Source: Agarilytica rhodophyticola (GTDB taxonomy: Bacteria > Pseudomonadota > Gammaproteobacteria > Pseudomonadales > Cellvibrionaceae). From it: a stretch of 64,000 bases of DNA. The notes under the pieces were generated by a model. It did not search any database, was not told the origin of the DNA, and saw only the letters and a list, made by a program, of their open reading frames with translations. Numbering within the stretch: the first letter of the stretch is position 1; each line of letters starts with the position of its first letter. Below are positions 30,801 through 31,474 of this stretch, piece after piece. The DNA lies in NCBI RefSeq assembly GCF_002157225.2, contig NZ_CP020038.1:3130501-3194500 (forward strand), given 5' to 3'. The position numbers were made by a program, and so were the translations under genes.

Positions 30801-31474
30801 TGATGGTATTTTCCACTCAGCGCGAGCACCAACTGGCACCCTACATCCAGTCGATATTGACCTGGCTTGAGAGCAGCGATGCCGATATCGAGCAGATCGC
30901 CTATACCCTGCAATTGGGCCGCACCGAGTTCAGCCATCGTATGGCGGTGGTGGCATCTTCCACAGATGAGCTAAAACAGCAGCTCAAAGATTATCTCCAA
31001 GGCCTTGAAAACGCTGGGTTCTACCAAGGTAAGCAACAAAGTGCTATCGCTAAGCAAGCGCCGCTGCCACTGGTGGGGAACGGACGAGAGCGGGGTGAGC
31101 TAGGCGCTACGCAGGATGTTAGTCACCTCCTAAGTGCTTGGGTGAAGGGCCAAAAATTGGCGTGGCAAGATTTATATGTGGACAGGCCTCAGCAAAAGTT
31201 GCCTATGCCGGGTCACCCGTTTGAGCGCGCTTCCTATTGGCCTCTGGCACACCAACAAAAACATTATCTCACCGATGCCAAGCCCCTGAGCGAACCTGTA
31301 ACAGCAGTGCAAAACCTCGGTGTTAGCACGGACACGATTAAACCTATGAACTTGTATACGCAGCAAGAACTTGGTGCTCATCAACGTCGTCATCTTAGCC
31401 AACAGCTTAAAGCTGACCTTGCTAAATACTCTCAAAGCTTGGTGCAGTTGGAAGGAGAAATTGATTATGAATAA
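119..31474 (+). CDS. giant trans-AT polyketide synthase, AprA-like loading module plus seven KS modules
   Basis: A single uninterrupted frame of 10,451 residues. Reading domains by motif gives MT1, GNAT-like, MT2, ACP; KS-DH-KR-MT-ACP-ACP; KS-DH-ACP; KS-DH-KR-ACP; KS-MT-ACP; KS(His-less)-oMT-ACP-ACP; KS-KR-ACP; KS. All seven KS domains keep the active-site Cys (residues 1463, 3517, 4613, 6254, 7454, 8657, 9955). After each KS only the usual flanking subdomain ending in a YPF-type motif follows, with no GHSxG acyltransferase, so malonyl units must be loaded in trans. The protein ends in a KS and a charged tail; the matching ACP opens the next gene, whose ATG overlaps this stop by 8 bases. A weak GGAAAA ribosome site precedes ATG 119. 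The product is inferred to be a methylated polyketide handed to an NRPS. Family assignment is certain; product structure is not. Confidence 0.95.
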   Translation: MLTVLNNYTHGLVAIPVINAVRKQSLIRYIQERQPCHLDDLCKSFSANKGHLLTALSLLESLSFIQGVRDDYIIVHQDYESYDPFDGFPADLGILINFDFDRYLQQTDTTSISLALWIEQLRNRWGLGKTLAMYMDGCLLVPLLLSMKKHEMLDIKEQSLSFMDSDFPLKNELIEIFLDRQWLEYNTSGQLKITGTGEFVAKRIFICASVASYLPMLRNIEQVIFGDCQKVFGRDHYGHEKHIDRSLNVLGSGFQHQRYFSDMEASICQIFNQPLDQQPRYIADMGCGDGQLLKKLFDVILEKTLRGQHIDRYPLQLLGVDYNEKALDETKKTLHGLDFRTLKGDIGDPAQMIKDLATIGIDDPENILHVRSFLDHDRPWINPQQTRQHYANISYSIATHSDGNAIDPVDAWQSLFEHLQRWGAIPSKFGLLMLEVHSLPSNIIANFCAQTESLHFDAYHRFSSQLLVDAADFVAAAAQAKLIPNIELSQSYPRINPFSRITLNYFKHQPWSFRIAAINDLTVLENLEYAKVDTDQPYTFNFQAAIARRIDSFPKGQWVAELDGQIVAVVYSQRILCEGQQQEIENSRQQSLWCHNDQGEMAQLLSVELVPVQGVSADLAQTAAKGLVSFVNYYLSLCSGVEEVLGMDYCLNTLDQASNEFIHNNLITGDDLLVDDNVANKTMAGQVDHKLRQFINASNLIAVDDDKRPESMLHDFCLSWLIKNFNTLGVFSNEIHGYQSVNEIIQQARVIPKYQQLMSALINMLYTRGVIDKAQGKFCKNQRYIEKTLSDFEQDKERFILKFKRQFPDYFDYTRFIFPCLEHMPALLQGEVMITDVMFTDGDMSAFASIFRNNPVADYFNQLAAEAIATYVDELSCDNNSADRTVRILEVGAGTGGATANILSALTPHHQHIDYCYSDLSGAFTRYGEKHFGNDYSCMRFERFDIEKAIESQGFSQQSFDVIYAGNVLHDTHYIIDTLVNVKALLKPGGLMVLNEFTSVKDFLVYTGGFLHGIWLYKDPEYRLHNFPCISPQKWQQVCHKSGFQNIHQYGLPFIEDMSDFRQSIIVAYRPQPVRTSDAAEYKEQNTDPAIASASSAPINDHIGNDHIGNDHMGSDQKGSHKTSDDQVQSNRAAKETVNHSILKSNSMVSSVKSTVSQIFDKALKKIMGEDRARVFEPDAPFMESGLDSIELLELRTLLAKQLKLELDAPFLFQYNTRAKVVSYFVEHPPQHLQQDLQKNLQQEQSTQQQQEKKQTVDIEEETLHKSAGHDTSVIIDHVSSNQKFKENIVKDDEHVIAVTGMAFSFPGGCDTQEAFWELLRSGQSAIRPMDNQRWQWPSHVDLKQVHKGVDSAGFLKNIDTFDPAFFRLSPAEAELMDPQQRLLLELSWEALENAGYKASDLSGSDTGVFVGACHFDYRELLEKHQDKPSALLSTGSHGSLLANRLSYFYDFHGPSVMVDSACSSSLVAMHQAVSALRSGECPVALVGGVNLMCSPTNSLAYYEAGMLSKEGVCRAFDEKANGYVRGEGGAMLVLKPLSQARKDGDIIHGLIKGSAVNHGGQAGSLTAPSPEAQAALLQQAYNNAKVSPLSVSYIEAHGTGTSLGDPIEFSGLHRAFEQLLKDNSQAPPDRAWCAVGTLKTNIGHLEGAAGIAGVIKTLLCLKHGEIPASLNFDTLNPHINLDENSPFFISRQHQPWPQPLSKQSSKRRAGVSSFGFGGANAHIVLEQAPLTDASHVLEEKPELLVFSAKNSTRLEAVVRQFIHYLDRCPQPPLLADLAYNLQTTRESMAVRLAIVAHDVTDLQQQLTRYLDSPDNAPFRGHIKTDKDKLALLAGADEEGSRLLLNHWLSSRLLSSLAQYWAWGGDIDWPLLWQEHFAKRLELPTYPFAQESYWLAQTPPIVGALAENKAHPLVHKNLSQQMASVTNVDEFLFSSQFTGQEFFLEDHRVNQQPLLSGVSYLEMARAAFDMAIPAMDSCRSIKLQNIVWLKPYQIEQSSALGETVLIKLSGKPENGMRYSVSSASKNIIYHQGEVTINSQNESLASLDIASFEQELNHNPIEHTRFYAYFKKMGINYGNSHQLVQKAVVNASNAVAKIHLPEALRSHANQFFLHPAVMDAALQTSLLLLISEGQTKPLFPFALQALEVYRACPLDAWVRAEYATNLGDANGVTKVNIDIANIQGEVCVRLLGLTLKGKDVFTKADNQAEVFNRHKSEGQIYSLVSHWQKYELAIANPGPISDNSKQLLVLGGSDQHYQQLLALAGEAPNYRIAQPQQDILERYLDPIAGNKVGHIIWFADQGRPFSLDDEASIAAQKAQLLNLFHLLKFLGKHYAHQKLRLTVVTWDTIALNSAGGRHLGQASIHGLIGSLTKEYLNWEVILCDLISQQIHQQQTSYHATTLPKSLLSLPAQKDGRAYVWRDQQWYQQTLLPVNKYSHDPAVNMSVDYRHRGVYVVVGGAGGIGQAWSEWMINHYQAQIIWLGRRRLDQSIQASIDHLATRGPSPIYIQADVSKLASVQAAYRQIQHRFPCIHGVIHSAIVLQDKSIVGMSDASFMASLEAKLDTSINLVRVFAEQPLDFFLFFSSIQSFMTNPGQSNYAAGCKFKDAFSLWLSKQGLSRQGASEQGLSPAQSSADHHTKVKVVNWGYWGSVGLVTDDFYRQQLAKFGMGSIEPEQAMPLLHEFLKSDLTQVAIVNAIGDIVIPGVATGASGIKADISSDIVSPGLVSQHSALQKAFTHQAIPHALTATYTQEQAIEPHLRQLLYSNLLALKLIDENGRARTSMSQQLGTKSPEFYSRWFAESCRQLQLAEASTLQKGLPVEHAWQQWNALRQQWLLDTNQKARIELVEITLKVLPDILSGAKAATDILFPKASMDLVEGIYKGSVKTDYYNGLLTQVIVEYIKTRLQQDPNARIRLLEIGAGTGGTSAKLLNELDGFNYAIDEYCYSDLSHAFLIHAKNHYTHNRPWLNTKILDISRPLEEQDITPGRYDIVLATNVLHATKSISNTLVQTRQALNQQGILVINEVIENTLFAHLTFGLLEGWWLHEDSETRIEGSPCLTTDNWFSFLSKQGFKQIWQPVPEAAQAGQQVLVAEVDAALEEITRVDVPQHELKNHVINTLLAALSNALKVPRDSIDLDDSFADYGVDSITGVRLVAEINTLLAIELETTSLFEFNSVNILAGHIVACYGQALGQQLYKTPNQISNEAPDFLGSSEALQPRPQQNIVDMVLDKIASALKIAIADIDEEDSFADYGVDSITGVRLVHEINQALGTNLETTALFEFNSVVRLAEHIQTLPEISPDTGPQRRSSHLTGMSSGSHLAHALSTQTDPATKQPSTVRSEEFDSSNQRNIPFPVAIIGMSGQFAESPDLEAFWQHLIQGDDLVSKVSRWDLDAAYAKNSAREKHCMDGSLLNDIDQFDAQFFKISGIEARHMDPQQRLFLEHAWRALEDAGYAGDSATLSGCGIYVGCVAGDYDKLLPDNKPAQAFWGNASSVLPARIAYYLNIKGPTMAIDTACSSSLVAMHTACQALWSGEVDMALTGGVYVQSTPAFYRSADQAGMLSGSGRCHTFNHNADGFVPGEGVGAIILKPLDKALADGDHVAAVIRASGLNQDGTTNGITAPSSTSQENLEKSVYQNFAIDPASITMVEAHGTGTILGDPIEFNALNRSFRHFTERENFCAIGSVKTNIGHTGPAAGVAGVLKILLSMRHQQIPPSLHFDHGNSDINFDHSPFYVNTQPQSWLSNGAPRRAAISSFGFSGTNAHIVIEEAPSQARDAAPYPQKPAYLLVLSAKSQVQLQQQAQGLLRHIDRYQPVLGDMSYTLLIGRKHFSHRLAIVVSALDQCAQALQDFLADKPTHTYHYSQLPEGTAAEPSEHLPKIEALLANLHHYDGQDYINALNELGQFYLAGYSHNYRSLYANGYSRIPLPTYPFARQSYWVDKQAGDIGSKEIIASKEIQLHPMVHRNQSDMRGLSFATVLSGDEFWLADHRVAGKKILPAVAYLEMARAAFMLSLPEGSMFGHSGFGKTESDHQHSKQIVIEESTWLRPLVVDQVVTAYVDLQVQSAESIICQIYTRNEQQQAQLHYRSHIKLSALDKPAPVDLDVIKTRISQAPGQRHLNAQDCQRMVNALGVENGPRFQALQSIYTNGHEALAHVILPGDAKHTELLLHPSMMDAALQSELGLAQNGSARLPFALQHLAILQPCPEEAWVLLQRSSGVNVEDETQKYDITLYDLNGQPCVQMHAYSCRNTQSRSTQSRNIQTAPQAQLALQTTQQARQQAQPTHDIRRLEEKVKQTIIDQLAAALAIDSTNIEPFEAFADYGVDSIIGAQAVTHINQVLDITLEATTLFEFNSVNRLCDHIIERYQTQLNPSESAKPESTKPESTEPDTVLASEAEAVLANQHPLIDMSADEPMMRSFLDKDLWAKSIPEPIATQESSTTQESSTIQEPIAIIGMSGRFAQSDNVQQFWQHIAAGDDLIGEVERWDMEAVYQQSSSHDSHCFHGSFLEDIDSFDPVFFNISGVEASYMDPQQRIFLEQAWHALEDAGYAGDGIEGQACGVFIGCAEGDYKALVPTHRPAQAFWGNSASILPARVAYYLNLSGPAISIDTACSSSLTAIHMACQSLWTGETKMALAGGVLVQSTPHFYTSADQARMLSTSGRCHTFDGSADGFVPGEGVGVVLLKPLQQALDDGDNIAGVIRGTGINQDGASNGITAPNAQAQENLEREVYQRFDINPRTIGLVEAHGTGTVLGDPIEFNAITKAFKHYSDDAGFCAIGSVKTNIGHTGTAAGVAGLLKAVLATQHGVLPPSLNFHKGNPAISFKDSPFYVNTEARPWQSQATPRRAAVSSFGFSGTNAHIVVEQAPVRTISHSDKPAYVIVLSAQRASQLKQQVQQLLAYCDAQKDHDKEIDLGNISYTLMCGRKHLEHRLACIASTVEELTTLLQSWLEKGKHLGINVAQLDLGDVREQPALKRFGQQSIEQCQHCDEATYLENLATIMDLYLQGYRLDYRALYLAGYRRISLPGYPFARQSYWFDDKPLEGSGRTVGVAPLVDVAPLSDLSEPLFAHPLLGENVSNFSAIRFLSRFTGEEFFLKDHRIHDIATLPAVVYLEMARGAIAAAVRDGNSSRSEPTLSEPTMVLKNIQWAQAFQVKQQTAPLITQVIPDEHEDIAFVINSETLPQTPQGQTTLHCRGVAELIEVPDLDTQDLTALQASHQRPVALDELRARLAQLGIAHGASFQALDSLHLAERSGLAKLSLDNCVFAQQSSLTGYVLHPSFMDALLQASAALWPLYGVPMLPFAIDALELLAPAALAQITTGWAYLQRQPKANEDDAVEKVDITLCDIHGQELLRIHGFSARALAPVDTEQKSSTAPAVASFNTAFNDTKNIKEDHALMSKDTPTADTPSASGRDRKTPLLSLGAYWQAMPSIVEKITNAEAKRVLVVGGSSDYQAALAQSLPTGSEVLCLDEADARALSSDALADKFESFGSIEHFVWVGPNDANNLALESELLIDAQAVGVMSCLRFFKALLKSYAYAATTISLLTYDTQSVMGNDGQQVAHASIHGLVGTIAKEYPQWSIRLLDLDSDRSDFLSQGLSLPTHANGDAYALRRGQWFEQKLKALPNLHSHANAMRADRQCQYRKGGVYLVIGGASGIGKAWSAWMIEHYQAQIIWVGRRPCDDTISASIDELSDAGLTPVYFQADATQLEAMQRVRDNIDQRFGRLDGLIHSAIVLQDKSLARMDEQSFAMSLSAKVDVCVRMAQVFASDGLDFMMFFSSLQTFTKSPGQSNYAAGCVFKDAFARALDKRVDSHIKVVNWGYWGSVGVVADDFYRQRIKQMGIDSIEPVEAMESLEDLLLSPLKQAVLMKTIGEVNIQGLDLSDAMANADTSVSPVIDPLQPNLRSSSDRPLSEQAGKASGNDTSEDTSHNHGLEHQASRYLAQRFSPILKLPAEAIEAHKSLQTYGIDSILVVQLTDNLRKVFPDITSTLFFEEKTLLGLAKYLLSEHRAIMMQALEAVAIEGESEQRKTPPSHGVKKERQVPVVAAGVATNAAASRRGNSWRIGKWPAAKQPFNSKSTDVRRSNSTSNDKAPFDIAIIGLDGRFPQAENIDDFWENLKQGRHCVTEVPMERWDWRVSFDSEKAKPGHSYSRWGGFIADADKFDPLFFHISPMEAEKLDPQERVFLQSAHASIEDAGYSPANLSKSRNVGVFVGIMNHTYANETSFWSVANRVSYALDFQGPSLAIDSACSSSLSAIHTAIESLNSGSCECAIAGGVNLILNPKHYIGLSNLGMLASDDRCKAFGEDADGFVDAEAVCALVLKPLAEAEADGDHIYGVIKGSALNSGGQTHGYTVPNPKAQQALVEQALARANIHPETISYLEAHGTGTALGDPLEVSALTKAFAKAAKSQGAERATEVLPYQYCAIGSVKSNIGHAESAAGIAGLVKVLLQFKHRQLVPSLHSQNLNPEINFAQSPFVVQQSFSPWHRPRLSVNGKTQEYPRRAGISSFGAGGANAHLILEEYVSENRDEDQHEIALSTPMLVPLSAMTMERLKAYAEKLVRYIRVQGSQLRLADLAYTLQTGRADMASRLIVEATNCNELLQKLESFVAGSLVIDGLAVSEIAPTDMIKLDDESFHNLLKNKDLGVISKVWLKGKIFAWQALYPTLWHTPYQRISAPSYPFAKDRYWLDAIPELVPANTSVNGSGVSGTGTQKLAASSPLPLQWTSLGDDNSFQDYILARLFESLVPYLNKPEQIDPRHQQWAKTSLDILSQHQWLKGDGLKGDGSQRYSVTEDRSLPSAESLWQAHRSQWLAHEDLSVWVNLSKACLDSLPEILAGTREATDVLFPNGSVALISGVYQGYPLADQYNQHLIECLIHELKARISESSKPLRLLEIGAGTGGTSGPLLKALAPFSEAIAEYCYSDVSLAFLHHAQQHFAPNTSFLTTQILDAEQSLLNQGVPKAHYDFVIAANVLHATSDIQRTLTHVQQVLAPGGVLLLNELSGQSIIAHISFGLLEGWWRYSDGDLRIPGTPGLSSESWSDALSRAGFGEAQFPAEELHHKGQQIIASHKLSSVSKVIPSLGRVTNQTLPSKQAQLQPPSHTTVQANAVKPDLALRQLLVDMLKQTIGTVIKLEPKQLDAQLSFDHYGIDSIVSNQIFAQLKQHIDDLPNTVLFEYQTLNDLADYLLDTHRSQVLAWCQPFASGSNDFNDNDLNGNGNGASHPAQVLTSGSDVTKAMSAAAKASATAASATTAPLAAGASTSIAKPDTVKPDSDQVEPIAIVGISGSYPNASSLEDYWNMLYQGQHAVAEIPPERWDHQQWYDDSGRGVSGHKSHSKWGAFVKDCYQFDARFFKIPPREAANIDPQERLFLQHAWKAFEDAGYNCEELSDLTRKHTGVFAGITKQGYQLYGLNTERDMPTTSFASVANRVSYYLNLQGPSQTIDTMCSSSLVAIHEACNYLRRGGRMAVVGGVNLYLHPMNYVALSRRQFSSAKPFSLFSDNGDGFVPGEGCGVAILKPYSQALEDKDAIYGLIRGSAVNHSGKTSAYMVSNPNRQAELIEDALAQAKLSPSDINYVEAAASGSELGDSIELRALQKVFSGLEQGEGYHKEHYRLGSVKANIGHGEAASGMSQLTKVLLSLKHQTLVPTLVKGEISQALPLAQLPFQLQTEAGPWPAVTVNGLAQPRRAGITSIGGGGVNAHIIVEEYRRPEVVGKPDNSQALFVLSAKTPERLTAYAKLWRSYIKQHPHIDLGSIAYSLQVSRVAMPHRLAIISQNLDDLYQQLGDWLEQAQLPQGFANTDSCFSGHAQQPLNSKRSLTSIDELAKAWVSGYRMDWSPLYGSPSSGADSASDLASDLASTPMRLSGLPTYPFDPQECRLDNAFVAAFVATKKPASDENKAVELYTGIVRDFHNDDQEDYLTLCPFPEPVKGFSLTSYYSQKDYREKWKPYVLQQQVESRQVLFYQEDFSRIHKVLDFGCGHGTDVRQIAYHYPHIQAHGFTITADQARLGNQRIAELGLQEHAHIYHKDSAKDAFVDQYDLIFGIEVSFHIRNKTGLFGNIANSLREGGRVLLMDYVTNLSGAIVDKAVEISVPTAPEWAQLLADHDLVFDEVIDLSKEIANFVIDPEFDNNARHFDQVTKDSFANFTNQAVSLSRGWISYYLLKIRKQSQWSGEQRYEHNRQALSQSRAYKDALEEMRALGNIPYPPVAQKAPTVAPPAKDIAKAINPAPQQQPMDLEQNSHITTIEERLEKVFSRILGYQAQDIRTLSFSDLGISSINAVELLEAINQEFTLNLPTSVVFEADSLKRLSQIVAQSYNAKARVTPSDSPQQVPVGIAQSEINIAQSEINTAQSEINTAQSSLDTAQSSVKIAHVQDQLEHIFSRQLGYSLAELKRQSLKELGVSSINVVELLEAINRQFKLSLPTSVVFEAASFDELASLVHRALTNANSDIESAQTTATHTPPKPSISPSLSLPANAQPNTQHDDAIVVVGLSCRCAGAKNPAEFWQLVSEGRSATRDIDNPEWLAFLETHGDKDMPKHYGILDDVQGFDPSFFGISPKEAQEMHVSQRILLEESYRALEDAGYAPKSLADKSVGTFIGALGVGSSELKKNTFSHYAMLGLENSILSSRLAYFLNLKGPSLTINTACSSSLVAIDVACQHLRSGLVDMALAGGVSVYDTPDGFIHMHNAGMLSPDGRCRPFDDQANGIVPGDGVGVVVLKRLGDAKRDGDHIYGVLRASGTNQDGRTSGITVPSFLSQSQLEQRLYRDNNINVEHIQYVETHGTATKLGDPVEIHALSDAFSTFTADKGYCAVGALKANIGHTAAAAGVLGVIKVLLAMAHQQLPPSIHFDQPNRHIEFADSPFYVNTQLKPWPLNPNQQRLSVVSSFGFSGTNAHAVIESYRQATDTSSDAKTPYPIVLSARNSEGLKAQAQQLKNYLVRDLADHCEAKTSLANIAYTLQVGRDAMKQRLGFISHSVDELVERLSQYLDASEHCDNAPQTLYSARVGGTSPLADIFQDETSHELIAQWAAKGYHAKLIELWVHGVDIDWPSLYQLRPQRMTLPTYPFARNWRASDVSYVQPRAEQKAFNSDASVNALSQAADHHIQQPQLHTFIERWQLQDLVQAHRNSPITSMLCLVSKPAHQVKVRQYFEQQFPGVQVRCVVQGSGGELSVNRLDPSSFDQMARQIKVMDAAIDTVIYLWPLEDESCIEEANVLLQLLQSLARAKILPKQLLCAAPFSDGRTRSYVEAWQGIERSTKILFPQLQWANIYQSQTMPIGDEHWHRWLSMLSAELKASTLSSSYYQKGQRYVQKLQPIDLDEQVAPANSLIRQGGCYFITGGLGGLGYRFAEYLAKRYQAKLILCGRSALEQSHRHKLQQLEQLGSQVMYVSTDVADAAQMDKAITEVKSRFGIIHGVLHSAGVEQHAAITEKSHDDIRSVLSPKIQGTEIIDEVLSSEPLDFCCYFSSSSAIVGDFGSCDYALANRFQMAYARYRQQLVDRGLRYGKTVAINWPLWRDGGLQPDTQAQLDFYLQSTGQQTLSLDLGMALFEQALVSEHLKDQHLLALVGDKQRLDSWLGIPAKELAQAKSVSAPVVSEILSDQAADKEFTALSIEAYLDQHIKAQVSDLLTLEQQELEEDLLFSELGFDSISLTQLSRRLSEAYKCDITPAIFFHHPSIAQLSKHLLKEHRQAIVSAYESYRDSLSRGGLSDLQTHEQLELVSKQTEAPQEHKTADSITYKPSLAGGDVASGDVDSAPVDSVPIDSTANAPLSEDIAIIGLSGRFPEADNIDEFWACLKDGVDCVKEVSPDRWPLDSYYDPAPGKAKKAYSKWAGLLDHVDHFDPQFFSILPVEAEAMDPQHRIILEESWRAIENAGYSSDAMSDCRCGVYVGAAGMTEYSSLLKEADKTNAFTLLGSSSAMLPSRISYFLNLKGPSMLIDTACSSSLVAIHQACQSLRAGESDMALAGGISLLLTPEPQILSSTANMLSPNGRCRVFDENADGVVWGEGAAMVLLKPLSAAKRDGDYIYGVIKGSGVNQDGRSNGITAPNAASQASLELNLYQQTGINPETISYVEAHGTGTRIGDPVEVQALSQAFSEFTDKKQFCAIGSVKTNIGHSAAAAGVAGLVKVLLAMKYKQLPGSLHLQKENPYIDFPSTPFYPISALSDWPTTDGQPRRAAISAFGFSGTNAHMIVQEAPAPVSRPVQQEAPVAPQMMVFSTQREHQLAPYIQSILTWLESSDADIEQIAYTLQLGRTEFSHRMAVVASSTDELKQQLKDYLQGLENAGFYQGKQQSAIAKQAPLPLVGNGRERGELGATQDVSHLLSAWVKGQKLAWQDLYVDRPQQKLPMPGHPFERASYWPLAHQQKHYLTDAKPLSEPVTAVQNLGVSTDTIKPMNLYTQQELGAHQRRHLSQQLKADLAKYSQSLVQLEGEIDYE
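3416..3475 (+). repeat. 15-bp in-frame repeat, 4 units (linker before ACP1)
   Basis: Unit aatgatcatataggt, encoding NDHIG, with the third and fourth copies diverging (NDHMG, SDQKG). Lies between MT2 and ACP1 of the giant PKS. Confidence 0.85.
3998..10010 (+). other. PKS module 1: KS1-DH1-KR1-cMT-ACP2-ACP3
   Basis: Residues about 1294-3298. KS1 has the DSACSSS motif (Cys1463), EAHGTGT and NIGH. DH1 has its His at residue 1947, but the usual HxxxGxxxxP reads HRVNQQPLLS, with both Gly and Pro lost; the second motif MDAALQ is intact. KR1 shows GGAGGIG near residue 2457 and the SNYAAG tyrosine motif. A C-methyltransferase with EIGAGTGG lies near residue 2920. Two near-identical ACPs (YGVDSITGVRLV) carry Ser3148 and Ser3257. 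If DH1 works, the predicted output is an alpha-methyl enoyl unit; otherwise an alpha-methyl beta-hydroxy unit. Confidence 0.85.
7955..7999 (+). repeat. 15-bp in-frame repeat, 3 units (inside the KR1 C-terminal region)
   Basis: Imperfect units encode SKQGL, SRQGA and SEQGL. Unusual in being placed within the KR rather than in a linker between domains. Confidence 0.75.
10177..13215 (+). other. PKS module 2: KS2-DH2-ACP4, no ketoreductase
   Basis: Residues about 3353-4366. KS2 has DTACSSS (Cys3517), EAHGTGT and NIGHTG. DH2 has a complete HRVAGKKILP motif (His3990) and MDAALQ. An ACP with YGVDSIIG (Ser4327) follows the DH after a short linker, with no GGxGGxG Rossmann motif between them. A dehydratase needs a beta-hydroxy group, so the reduction must come from a KR elsewhere, or the DH acts on something else. 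KS2 and KS3 share a distinctive AQAFWGN segment and look like recent paralogues. Confidence 0.85.
12866..12910 (+). repeat. 15-bp in-frame repeat, 3 units (DH2 - ACP4 linker)
   Basis: Units cgtaatactcaaagt, cgtagtactcaaagt and a diverged third encode RNTQS, RSTQS and RNIQT. Confidence 0.85.
13241..13285 (+). repeat. 15-bp in-frame repeat, 3 units (ACP4 - KS3 linker)
   Basis: Three imperfect units encode ESAKP, ESTKP and ESTEP. A second, 18-bp duplication lies in the same linker at 13424-13459. Confidence 0.8.
13424..13459 (+). repeat. 18-bp in-frame repeat, 2 full units (ACP4 - KS3 linker)
   Basis: actcaagaatctagtacc is repeated with one change; a partial third unit follows. It encodes TQESST twice. 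Confidence 0.85.
13466..18180 (+). other. PKS module 3: KS3-DH3-KR3-ACP5
   Basis: Residues about 4450-6021. KS3 has DTACSSS (Cys4613), EAHGTGT and NIGHTG. DH3 keeps its His (residue 5100) and Pro, but the Gly of HxxxGxxxxP is Asp (HRIHDIATLP); MDALLQ is present. KR3 has GGASGIG near residue 5655 and SNYAAG, and its tail (VNWGYWGSVG) closely matches that of KR1. The ACP motif is YGIDSI (Ser5973). An enoyl or beta-hydroxy intermediate is predicted depending on DH3 activity. Confidence 0.85.
18409..21725 (+). other. PKS module 4: KS4-cMT-ACP6
   Basis: Residues about 6097-7203. KS4 has DSACSSS (Cys6254), EAHGTGT and NIGHAES. The normally conserved FVPGEGVG segment reads FVDAEAVC, which is unusual. 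The C-methyltransferase has EIGAGTGG near residue 6902 and shares FGLLEGWW with the MT of module 1. The ACP has YGIDSI (Ser7158). With no reductive domains, an alpha-methyl beta-keto unit is predicted. Confidence 0.85.
21964..25475 (+). other. PKS module 5: non-elongating KS0 - O-methyltransferase - ACP7 - ACP8
   Basis: Residues about 7282-8453. KS5 keeps its Cys (MCSSS, residue 7454) and NIGHGE, but the EAHGTGT motif reads EAAASGS, so the first catalytic His is Ala7587. Such KS0 domains pass chains on without extending them. The following domain (FGCGHGTD near residue 7985) is of a different methyltransferase family from the C-methyltransferases of modules 1 and 4. KS0-oMT-ACP modules are known in trans-AT systems as O-methylating units. 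Both ACPs have GxSSIN in place of GxDSI (Ser8286, Ser8414) and are joined by a repeat-built linker. O-methylation of the preceding beta-keto enol is inferred. Confidence 0.82.
25151..25255 (+). repeat. 21-bp in-frame minisatellite, 5 units, between ACP7 and ACP8
   Basis: Units start attgcccaaagcgaaataaa and encode IAQSEIN, IAQSEIN, TAQSEIN, TAQSSLD, TAQSSVK. The first three units are nearly identical and the last two diverge. It forms most of the linker between the two ACPs of module 5. Confidence 0.9.
25598..29230 (+). other. PKS module 6: KS6-KR6-ACP9
   Basis: Residues about 8494-9705. KS6 has NTACSSS (Cys8657), ETHGTAT and NIGHTAA, so it is catalytically complete. The KR has GGLGGLG near residue 9351, a YFSSSS segment and the SCDYALAN tyrosine motif. 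It is of a different subtype from KR1 and KR3, whose tails it does not share. The ACP motif is LGFDSIS (Ser9661). A beta-hydroxy unit is predicted because no DH is present. Confidence 0.85.
29384..29443 (+). repeat. 15-bp in-frame repeat, 4 units (ACP9 - KS7 linker)
   Basis: Two near-identical units encode AGGDV and ASGDV, followed by two diverged ones encoding DSAPV and DSVPI. Confidence 0.8.
29474..31471 (+). other. PKS module 7 (split): KS7 plus C-terminal tail
   Basis: Residues about 9786-10451. KS7 has DTACSSS (Cys9955), EAHGTGT and NIGHSAA. After the flanking subdomain (ending in GHPF) the chain runs into about 75 polar residues and stops. The partner ACP is at the very start of the next protein, so the module is split between polypeptides, and the tail probably acts as a docking element. 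No reductive domains are present, so a beta-keto unit would pass to the NRPS. Confidence 0.8.

Noticed and set aside
31371-31466. Upstream extension of the second NRPS gene
   Set aside because: It overlaps the PKS 3' end out of frame and encodes no domain; ATG 31467 has a strong ribosome site and precedes the ACP directly.
119-31474. Possible acyltransferase domains after the KS domains
   Set aside because: Only the short KS-flanking subdomain is present; no GHSxG active-site motif occurs after any KS.
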